Shown: positions 1 through 6,333 of the stretch, piece after piece
Layout of the letters: each line of letters begins with the position of its first letter
How positions within the stretch are numbered: position 1 is the stretch's first letter
From: Verrucomicrobiales bacterium
GTDB lineage: Bacteria; Verrucomicrobiota; Verrucomicrobiia; Limisphaerales; UBA9464
NCBI GenBank assembly: GCA_003445095.1
Contig: DLVS01000141.1
Location: forward strand, 1 to 11,880
DNA: 11,880 bases
Direction: 5' to 3'
Program-made: the position numbers and the translations under genes
The notes under the pieces: generated by a model
The model's database searches: none
What the model saw: the letters and a program-made list of their open reading frames with translations, nothing else
What the model was told of the DNA's origin: nothing

Positions 1-942
1 GGTGTACTTGAACGCGAACAGTTGCTCAAGTATTTCCGCTGGTACGGGACCTGCGGCGGCGTTCGTGTCCTCGCCTACTACATTCTCTCCAAGCACGTTC
101 AGCTCCCGCTGGAGGTCCCATGCGTACGCTCCACGCCCCGGAGCGCCGAAGAACTCCTCGCCAAACGCGGAGTCCTCTCCGGCACCGCCCGAGCGGCCGC
201 CACGGGCCGTCAACGCCTCGATATGTTGCGCCAAGCCAACGATTCAGCCGGCGAGCAGGAGTTCATCGACCGGTTATGTGCCAGCATGTGGGACGTCAGC
301 GGGTTCATGCAGCGGCTCAAACAACGTTTCACTCAGTGGTTCAATCGCCACAAAGGTCGTAAAGGCACCTTGTGGGAGGAACGTTTCAAGAGCGTGTTGG
401 TTGAAGGCGCGGGCGAAACCTTGGCCACGATGGCCGCCTACATTGATCTCAATCCCGTGCGCGCTGGAATCGTGGACGATCCCAAAGACTATCGGTGGTG
501 CGGCTACGGCGCGGCGGCCGCCGGCGATCGCCTAGCGCGGGCGGGCTTACGGGTGATTATTGCCGGCGGAGAACGGGTGGCCGAAGACAAACTGTCGATC
601 CCAGAGGCTTTGGCCAAGTATCGGGTGTGGCTCTTTGGGCAAGGAGGGGAGAGGGAAGGATTCACCGAAACTGGGCGACCGTTGCGCCAGGGCTTTAAGC
701 GCGACGAAGTCTTGGCGGTGGCCGCCGCCAAGGGACAACTAGCCCTCGAAGATTACCTGCGCCTGAAAGTTCGCTACTTCAGCGATGGGGCCGTGTTGGG
801 CACGCGGACGTTTGTGAATGAAGTTTTCGCAGCGTTACGCGAGCGGTTCAGTTCCCAGCGGCAAGAAGGCGCTCGTCCGATGGCCGGACTGAAGAGTCCC
901 TTGTTCACCCTACGCGAACTTCGCGCCCGGGTGTTTGGGTAG
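1..942 (+). CDS. REP-associated tyrosine (Y1, IS200-like) transposase, 5' end outside window
   Basis: The frame is open from the first base, so the gene starts before the window; 313 codons are visible and roughly the first 60 residues of a usual family member are missing. Y1 transposases cut single-stranded DNA with a tyrosine and a metal-binding HUH motif. The tyrosine is present in the family context AAYIDLNPVRAG (codon at 439-441), followed by DPKDYRWCGYG, and the middle block MWDVSGFMQRLKQRFTQWFNR...GTLWEERFKSVLVEG is typical of the REP-associated (RayT) branch. The HUH motif, however, reads KHVQLPLEVP (codons at 91-120) where the family has NHFHLLVEVP: the second His is Gln, the Asn before the first His is Lys, and a Leu is Pro. 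The C-terminal part YFSDGAVLG...ELRARVFG ends at a TAG and is repeated downstream. The transposase may therefore be impaired, although HUQ forms exist in other HUH enzymes. Family assignment is firm; activity is not. Confidence 0.88.
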   Translation, partial: GVLEREQLLKYFRWYGTCGGVRVLAYYILSKHVQLPLEVPCVRSTPRSAEELLAKRGVLSGTARAAATGRQRLDMLRQANDSAGEQEFIDRLCASMWDVSGFMQRLKQRFTQWFNRHKGRKGTLWEERFKSVLVEGAGETLATMAAYIDLNPVRAGIVDDPKDYRWCGYGAAAAGDRLARAGLRVIIAGGERVAEDKLSIPEALAKYRVWLFGQGGEREGFTETGRPLRQGFKRDEVLAVAAAKGQLALEDYLRLKVRYFSDGAVLGTRTFVNEVFAALRERFSSQRQEGARPMAGLKSPLFTLRELRARVFG

Positions 943-1190
943 TGCCAGTAAGGTTCCAAATCTCGATCCGCTCTCTCGAATAACGCGATCTGATCCACGA
1001 TCGTTGACGGGCTCGACGCACCCTTCGAAAGGGCAGTTCGCCCCCAATCGATTCCGGAGCTAGTCCTGCTGCCGACATCAGGTTCATTCGCTGCCGCGCC
1101 TGATCCCTGGCCACCATCGCTCGAACCTCGAATCCCAATCCGTCCGAGATTTGCGTTGTCCGCCGATAGTTGTCCTGTCCCTGTCCGATT
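775..1190 (+). repeat. Direct repeat, copy 1: transposase tail plus downstream noncoding tail
   Basis: This copy contains the last 55 codons plus stop of the transposase and about 250 bp of following sequence. It pairs with 1197-1612 at a constant offset of 422 bp without gaps. By eye there are about 14 mismatches up to position 1133, and much weaker similarity over the last 57 bp, where blocks such as CCGATAG and TGTCCTGTCCCT remain. The tail holds a small hairpin CCCTT-CGA-AAGGG at 1021-1033 that recurs in copy 2. A T-rich stretch (1189-1195) separates the copies. Such conserved tails after a Y1 transposase could be the element's right end, but I see no proven boundary. Confidence 0.9.
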
Positions 1191-1196
1191 TTTTTA

Positions 1197-1364
1197 TATT
1201 TCAGCGACGGGGCCGTGTTGGGCACGCGGACGTTTGTGAATGAAGTTTTCGCAGCGTTACGCGAGCGGTTCAGTTCCCAGCGGCAAGAAGGCGCTCGTCC
1301 GATGGCTGGGCTGAAGAACCCACTGTTTACCCTGCGCGAACTGCGCGCCCGGGTGTTTGGGTAG
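1197..1364 (+). pseudogene. C-terminal fragment of a second Y1 transposase
   Basis: It encodes the same 55-residue tail as the gene at 1-942 (YFSDGAVLG through ARVFG, ending in TAG) but nothing of the catalytic core: no HUH motif and no catalytic tyrosine. The frame can be extended upstream to an ATG at 1170, but that stretch is the T-rich junction and shows no family similarity. Compared with the intact copy, nine codons differ synonymously and one changes the residue (Ser to Asn). The fragment therefore derives from a paralogue that evolved as a coding gene before it was truncated. Confidence 0.82.
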
Positions 1365-1612
1365 TGCCAGTAAGGTTCCAAATCTCGATCCGCTCTCTCG
1401 AATAACGCGATCTGATCCACGATCGTTGACGAGCTCGGCGCACCCTTCGAAAGGGCAGTTCGCCCCCAATCGATTCCGGAGCTAGTCCTGCCGCCGACAT
1501 CAGGTTCATTCGCTGCCGCGCCTGATCCCTGGCCACCATCGCTCGAACCTCGAATTCAAAGCTCCCCGGGATTCAGCTTGTCCTCCGATAGCTGTCCTGT
1601 CCCTCCCCAATT
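1197..1612 (+). repeat. Direct repeat, copy 2
   Basis: This is the second copy of the unit at 775-1190, beginning abruptly at the Tyr codon of the motif YFSDGAVLG and ending near a 5-bp inverted repeat CAATT/AATTG at 1608-1619. The hairpin CCCTT-CGA-AAGGG recurs at 1443-1455. Mismatches to copy 1 are clustered in two blocks (about 1303-1346 and 1556-1612), while long stretches between are identical, which gives a mosaic look. The likeliest origin is a second related element that lost its 5' part next to the first, rather than a simple recent tandem duplication. Confidence 0.88.
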
Positions 1613-1662
1613 CTAATTGCTCGTGGAGGAACTGTGGATTCTGTGATCTGCCGCCCGACGAG

Positions 1663-2334
1663 TCATTGACCGGTGCCCGGATTGGTGATTTTCCAGGTGG
1701 CGTCGAGCGCGGGAGCGAATACGGCAGGTTCAACGGTTGGATTCCTCAGCGCGTTCGTGAAGTCGTTTCGGAGTCGCGAACCATCCGCGAAAGTCAGGTC
1801 GCTGGCCGCTAGTTCCAACAAGTTGGTCGTCACGACCAGGGTGAGTTCCGGCAAAACCCTTCGGGTACCTAAATCCCGCGGCCGTAACCGAAATTCATAA
1901 ACGGCGTTTGTGTTAGAGAACGTCAGCAATTCAAACCGTTTCCGAAAGTCCGTTGGGTCGCGTGGAAAACCAGTGTCGAGCAGAGCCAACGAATCCTTCA
2001 TCGGTCCCCGCCGAGCCGCTGCCAATATGTACCGTTCCGCTCGCTTGAGGGGGGGCGAGAGCATCCACAATTCATCTCCGGATCGCATCGCCACGGATTG
2101 CGGCGGTGAGCCTAATTCCCAGCGGAACTGGTCCGGCGCGGCGAACCACACTCGGCCCGAGGCCGTCAGCGGCCTTGTCAGAGTTTGTAAGTGACGCGTC
2201 TGAACGAACTCCGCCGACCAGCTTTTCAATTGGGCCTGGGCCATTAGCCAACGCTCAAGGGCGGCGTCGCCGGATTCCGCGAAGGCAGTGGCAATCCAGA
2301 AGCACAAGCCAACCAGGGCGACGACACCATGAAT
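1663..2334 (-). CDS. LolA-like outer-membrane lipoprotein carrier, start uncertain
   Basis: The product is a periplasmic carrier of the LolA fold, about 223 residues as delimited here. A hydrophobic signal segment (GVVALVGLCFWIATAFA, probable cleavage before ESGDAALERW) is followed by the family core: SAEFVQTRHLQTLTRPLTASGRVWF, then APDQFRWELGSPPQSVAMRSGDELWML and LKRAERY. LolA proteins ferry lipoproteins; the LolA-like proteins of aryl-polyene clusters sit beside an MMPL exporter and are thought to move a lipid product, which fits this gene's place as last in the operon after the MMPL-acyltransferase gene. The start is the problem: no ATG, GTG or TTG lies in frame at a sensible place. The limit at 2334 is an ATT codon before the signal segment. 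The frame stays open to an ATG at 2634, but that route runs through a palindromic repeat and into the preceding gene. TTG at 2307 would remove most of the signal peptide. Family call fairly sure, start unsure. Confidence 0.8.
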   Translation of the reverse strand: MHGVVALVGLCFWIATAFAESGDAALERWLMAQAQLKSWSAEFVQTRHLQTLTRPLTASGRVWFAAPDQFRWELGSPPQSVAMRSGDELWMLSPPLKRAERYILAAARRGPMKDSLALLDTGFPRDPTDFRKRFELLTFSNTNAVYEFRLRPRDLGTRRVLPELTLVVTTNLLELAASDLTFADGSRLRNDFTNALRNPTVEPAVFAPALDATWKITNPGTGQ

Positions 2335-2359
2335 CGTGGTTGGTAATGGTGGGCGCGCT

Positions 2360-2583
2360 CGGCTGAGCCCGAACTCCGAAATAGAGTTGGAGAGCGCGCG
2401 CGTCCCGCGTGCTGATTCGGGCGTCGCGCCCGAAGCCTCAACACACCATCCCTCATTCCTCTCCGGGATAAGTTGGTTGAACGATGTATTGGGCGGGATG
2501 CCCAATACAACACGCCAGAGGCGTATGCTCCCCAATCCTCGCCTCCAGAGGCGGGATCCAACTGCGGAGTTCGGGCTTAGCCG
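2360..2583. repeat. MITE/REP-like palindromic element with 19-bp terminal inverted repeats
   Basis: The left end CGGCTGAGCCCGAACTCCG (2360-2378) and the right end CGGAGTTCGGGCTTAGCCG (2565-2583) are inverted copies with one mismatch. Inside are four hairpins: TTCGGGCG/CGCCCGAA with a TCG loop (2416-2434), TGTATTGGGC/GCCCAATACA with a 5-nt loop (2485-2509), ACGCC/GGCGT (2512-2524) and CGCCTC/GAGGCG (2540-2553). No transposase is encoded and I see no target-site duplication. The element lies between the MMPL-acyltransferase gene and the LolA-like gene; the stop codon of the former (2577-2579) is inside its right terminal repeat. In the operon transcript the hairpins would sit between the two cistrons and could affect mRNA stability or partial termination. 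Whether it is mobile or multicopy cannot be seen from one copy. Confidence 0.7.
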
Positions 2584-5500
2584 TTCGGGCGAGGGTCTGC
2601 TGTCGATTTCCACACGGGGACGAAATGAAACCATTGGTCGGGAAACTGTCGGATGGCGGGTTCGAAGGCACGCAGGATTCGCCCCGTTAACTCCACCCGG
2701 GCCGCTCGGTTGCCGAGCTTGCGTCGGTCGTAGGTGATCGGAGCCAAGGTGTGGGCACAGTAGCCGTCGCCTTCGCGCACGATAAAAACTGGGACAATCC
2801 GACAGTTGGTAGCGCGGGCCAACTCCGCCGCCGCGACGCTGGCCTGAAACGGTCGGCCGAAGAACTCGACCTCGACTGCGGTAGCGGACGGTGGCCGATC
2901 CAGCAGGAGCGCGGCGACGCCACCGTCTTGCAGATGCCGAATCACTTGGACGAAGGCGAAGGGATCATCACCCACGATGAGGGTATCCACTCCCATTCGC
3001 GAGCGTGCTGCGGCCCGTAGTTCTGTAAAGCCTCGACCAGGTTCAGGCGCGGTCAGCACCAACGGGCGCATCCCGTGCCGGGCGAGGAGTGGCGCACCGA
3101 ACTCCCAATTGCCCAAATGAGGAGTGACTAACAACAAGCCCTGGCCCGACTTCCGTGCACTCTCAAAATGTTCCCAACCCTGGCCTGGCCGAACGCGGGC
3201 TCCCCAATCGACGCCCGCCTCATAGCGCCAAAGATCCACCAGTTTGGCGGCGAATTGCCTGAAGTTTCTTTGAGCGGCCTCTTCGGCTTCGGCCTGGTCG
3301 CCGTTGGTAACGGGTAGAAGGTTCTCAACCACAACTTCGAAACGCCCGGGTTGGGCCCATCGATAGGCGGTGGCGAGAGGGCGGGAGAGTCCTCGCGCCA
3401 CTCCTTCAGGAAAAACTCGCGCGATTCTCAATACCAATTGCCAGAGCGAACCGATGTACAGCCGGGAAGGCTGGTTGGCTCGGGGAGGTTGCTCTGCCTC
3501 CGGTGGCGCCACCGCTCGCCACCAAGACGGCAAGAGCCCGACGCACACCACAAACACGCAGCCGACGCCGACCGCACAAATGACATCCAAGCTAGCCAGG
3601 CCCAGGTTGCTGCTCCAGGCGAGCGATCCGAAGCCCGCGATGTTCGCGCCCGCGCAGAGCAAGAGCGCCTTGCCCGTAGTACGCCAGACGGCGGTGCGGT
3701 TGCCGCGATGGCGGCGCAGCGCCAGTTGCATGTGGATAGTGGAATCCACGGAAGAACCCAGCAGCAGTGGCAACGCGACGAGACTGAGCAGGTTCCAAGA
3801 GCTTTGGGTCCAGGTCATCAACGATAATAGCAAGGCGAAGCTCAGGGCGAGAGCCGCCAACCCCAACAGCACCTCGTGAATCCGGCGGAACGCCAGCCAC
3901 AAACATCCAACGAGGGCCCCGGCAATCAGCGTCACGAGTATGGCCACTCGTTTCAGAACGTGATCGGCCAAGAGTTCGCTCAACCTTTCCCAACTTCCAG
4001 CGGTCACTCCGTCAGGAAATCCCACGGATTCGATTTTGAAGCCCTTCGCCGTTGGATGAACGGTACCCACCGCAAGCCAACCTCCGTCAGCGGTGCGCGC
4101 CGAAAACTGGCCGCTGAGCCAGCGCGCACTGGCGTTGGTCGGCCAGTCGCTTGGTGACGAGTTTGAAAATCGATCCCAGCTCGCCAACACCGCATTCATC
4201 AGCGCGGCCGCATTAGTGGCGAATCCAGCGCGGTTCAGTTCGCTTCTCAGCTTCTCTGAGCGCGACACTAACGTCTGTACGATCACCCGATTCGTTGCGG
4301 CGAATTCGGGACGCGGCCAGAATGCATCAGGCAGTTCAAATGATCTCACTTCGCCACGGCTCTGGGCGGCTGAGAGAACGCGCCGCGCCACCGCCATTTC
4401 GCGACCAACCTTGGTCAGATCCATGCCGGCGAACAGGAGTCGAACGGTTTCGTTGGTGCGCCCGAGTTGGATCTGAAGTTCGTCGAGCGCGGCGTAGGCC
4501 AAACTGTTTCGAGGACGGAGCGGATCGTCCGTCTTCTGCAGACGCGGCCAAGAACCGAAGATCATCGTGACCGTAACCAATCCCAAAACGATCCATGTCG
4601 GCCAGCCCACTCGCGGACGCTCGAGAGATTGGGGAACGTCCCCGGGAACGTGGATTGCGCTAGGCTTTCCACGGGCTGGACACACTCGGGGCAAATAGAA
4701 ATACAACATCACCACGGCTCCGACTAGCAGGCCAAGCGCGGTCAATTGGCCCAGTTGAGCTAGACCCGGGAGCCCAGCGAATCCCAACAAGAGGAATGTT
4801 CCGGCAGTCGTGCCCGCGGAGTACCAGATGCCTCGGGCCACCGCACCGCGGACCTCGGCCGGTGACGCTCCCGGCGTCGCGACCGCTTCCTGGTACGACA
4901 CCAGTCCATAATCCACCGCCAGCCCCATGAGTACGGCAGCAAACCCGACGCTGATGACATTAAGAGTGCCGAAAATAAGACCGCCCAACGCGAGCGTGAT
5001 GGCGAGTGTCAATCCCAGGCCCACGAGCAACCAGCCCAGCGGGCGCCAGCTTCGATGCGCTAACCAGAACATACCCGCGATCATGAGCGCGGTGCTTAGA
5101 ACCGAGTTCTTCAAGTCCCGTTCCATTCCGCTGGAGATTTCCGAGACGAACGCCGGACTACCCGCATACGCGAGCTGGATGTCCGTGGCTGACTCCGATG
5201 ATTCGGAAGCCACTGCCGCCTGAGCCTCCGTGCGAACCTCATCCAACCACCCCGTTGCTTCGCGATAGCTCATGCGTGGATGCACCGGTTCGACTTCAAC
5301 CACTCGAAAAGTCCCATCCACGTTAACGAAGATCCCCACTCCTTCGTCGAATCCCGTGGGGGTATCGGCGGCAGTTGGCAACCGACTAAAGCCCAACGGA
5401 TCGTAGCTGGTACGCGCAATTTCCTGCGGATCCAAGGACGTCGCGAGGTGTTCGCGGACGGCGATGAGTTCTGCGGACACACGGCCGGGATCGAGTCGTC

Positions 5501-5864
5501 CAGCCAAAGCGGCAAGCTCATCGGTCGGCTGTTGGAGCCAGAGCCAGGCTAAATTCTCCGCGGAATCGGCGGGCTGTTCCAGCCAAGGTGGCTGCGCGCG
5601 GACTGACCGCGCGAGGTGAGAGGCTGCGCGCAATCGTGCCGCCACTGCTTTCGTGGAAGTCGCGACGCGTTCGGGATCGGTTCCGCGCACGGTGATGAAC
5701 AACGAGCGCGCGGGTGAAAGGTACTTTTGCTGAAGTTGCAGGGCTCGGACGACGGGTAGCTCAGGGGGAAGCAGGTTCAGGACGTCGGTATCGAAACGCA
5801 GCCGAGCCAGTCCGATTGCCAAGGGCAACGCCAGCAGACTCCAGAGCCACGGGCGGCGTTTCAT
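2577..5864 (-). CDS. MMPL/RND-type lipid exporter fused to an LpxL/HtrB-like acyltransferase
   Basis: A 1095-residue inner-membrane protein. Start MKRRPWLW at 5864, one base after the stop of the preceding lipoprotein gene and about 13 nt after a GGAAGG; an upstream in-frame start at 5906 would overlap that gene. N-terminal part: one membrane segment (about residues 5-20), a large periplasmic domain, then a membrane bundle with GLAVDYGLV (Asp318). A second half repeats this plan, with GSSVDSTIHM (Asp707) in its bundle; MMPL exporters have two such halves. C-terminal part (about 800-1095): a lysophospholipid acyltransferase domain with the HX4E catalytic motif HLGNWE (His916, Glu921), LLLDRPPSATAVEVEFFGRPF, and the usual ending DQWFHFVPVWK. 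In aryl-polyene clusters exporter and acyltransferase are separate genes; here one chain would acylate a product on the cytoplasmic side and export it. The last residues and stop come from the palindromic element. Substrate unknown. Confidence 0.88.
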   Translation of the reverse strand: MKRRPWLWSLLALPLAIGLARLRFDTDVLNLLPPELPVVRALQLQQKYLSPARSLFITVRGTDPERVATSTKAVAARLRAASHLARSVRAQPPWLEQPADSAENLAWLWLQQPTDELAALAGRLDPGRVSAELIAVREHLATSLDPQEIARTSYDPLGFSRLPTAADTPTGFDEGVGIFVNVDGTFRVVEVEPVHPRMSYREATGWLDEVRTEAQAAVASESSESATDIQLAYAGSPAFVSEISSGMERDLKNSVLSTALMIAGMFWLAHRSWRPLGWLLVGLGLTLAITLALGGLIFGTLNVISVGFAAVLMGLAVDYGLVSYQEAVATPGASPAEVRGAVARGIWYSAGTTAGTFLLLGFAGLPGLAQLGQLTALGLLVGAVVMLYFYLPRVCPARGKPSAIHVPGDVPQSLERPRVGWPTWIVLGLVTVTMIFGSWPRLQKTDDPLRPRNSLAYAALDELQIQLGRTNETVRLLFAGMDLTKVGREMAVARRVLSAAQSRGEVRSFELPDAFWPRPEFAATNRVIVQTLVSRSEKLRSELNRAGFATNAAALMNAVLASWDRFSNSSPSDWPTNASARWLSGQFSARTADGGWLAVGTVHPTAKGFKIESVGFPDGVTAGSWERLSELLADHVLKRVAILVTLIAGALVGCLWLAFRRIHEVLLGLAALALSFALLLSLMTWTQSSWNLLSLVALPLLLGSSVDSTIHMQLALRRHRGNRTAVWRTTGKALLLCAGANIAGFGSLAWSSNLGLASLDVICAVGVGCVFVVCVGLLPSWWRAVAPPEAEQPPRANQPSRLYIGSLWQLVLRIARVFPEGVARGLSRPLATAYRWAQPGRFEVVVENLLPVTNGDQAEAEEAAQRNFRQFAAKLVDLWRYEAGVDWGARVRPGQGWEHFESARKSGQGLLLVTPHLGNWEFGAPLLARHGMRPLVLTAPEPGRGFTELRAAARSRMGVDTLIVGDDPFAFVQVIRHLQDGGVAALLLDRPPSATAVEVEFFGRPFQASVAAAELARATNCRIVPVFIVREGDGYCAHTLAPITYDRRKLGNRAARVELTGRILRAFEPAIRQFPDQWFHFVPVWKSTADPRPNG

Positions 5865-5865
5865 T

Positions 5866-6333
5866 CTAGTTGAACGCGCCTTCCAAGGATTCGCCGGTGC
5901 GATCATTGGTCAGGCGCCAGTTCCCCGAATTGGTCGCGAGATGCCATGGCGGTTGAGGAGGGCGCAGCGGGGGAGCACCGTCGATTTGAAACCACAGCGC
6001 GCGCGGCGGCGGGAGGCGACCTAAAAAAACGCCGGCCCTCAGTGCGGACGAAATTTGCCAGCCATTAGTGGCTAACTGTGCCGTGACCACCGGTAAACCT
6101 TGTTTGCTGAATTGAACCCAGCACGACCCAGCCGAGTGTTTCGCTACGGTAAGCTCGCCGACGAATTCGGGCGCTCCGGTGCGCGGACGCCAAGCGGCCG
6201 CGGTCTCGGTGACACTCCATCCCGGTGCGGCCAAGTCCACCGGCGCCAAGTGCGTTCGCGTCGCGCAGCCGGCCGGCATCAAGCCGAGCGCGAGAGCCAC
6301 CGCGGCGGCGCGGCCATCAGCCCGGTGCTTCAT
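5866..6333 (-). CDS. Small outer-membrane lipoprotein, possibly DUF3261-like
   Basis: 155 residues. The start MKHRADG at 6333 overlaps the stop of the FAD oxidoreductase by ATGA, which indicates translational coupling; a longer frame upstream would lie inside that gene. A signal peptide (KHR, then AAAVALALGLMPAGC) ends in a lipobox-like PAGC with Cys23 and Pro at -3, somewhat unusual. The mature part (VGELTVAKHSAGSCWVQFSKQGLPVVTAQLATNGWQ, then LWFQIDG...WRLTNDRTGESLEGAF) suggests a short beta-rich protein. Aryl-polyene clusters carry a small lipoprotein (DUF3261) beside the MMPL exporter and LolA-like gene. The position and general look match, but I cannot confirm the family from sequence alone. 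Probable role: a membrane-anchored accessory factor for exporting the lipid product. Confidence 0.75.
   Translation of the reverse strand: MKHRADGRAAAVALALGLMPAGCATRTHLAPVDLAAPGWSVTETAAAWRPRTGAPEFVGELTVAKHSAGSCWVQFSKQGLPVVTAQLATNGWQISSALRAGVFLGRLPPPRALWFQIDGAPPLRPPQPPWHLATNSGNWRLTNDRTGESLEGAFN

Noticed and set aside
1021..1455. Two CCCTT-CGA-AAGGG hairpins as a CRISPR-like or REP array
   Set aside because: They are simply the same position in the two copies of the 416-bp repeat; no regular short spacing or further units.
2244..2561. Minus-strand frame of 105 codons with an ATG in the palindromic element
   Set aside because: Its product is mostly translated repeat followed by an out-of-frame reading of the LolA-like signal region; no support as a gene.
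5865..5906. Upstream in-frame start for the MMPL-acyltransferase at 5906
   Set aside because: It would overlap the lipoprotein gene by 41 nt, whereas the ATG at 5864 sits 1 nt after its stop, has a GGAAGG upstream and gives a normal charged N-terminus before the first membrane segment.
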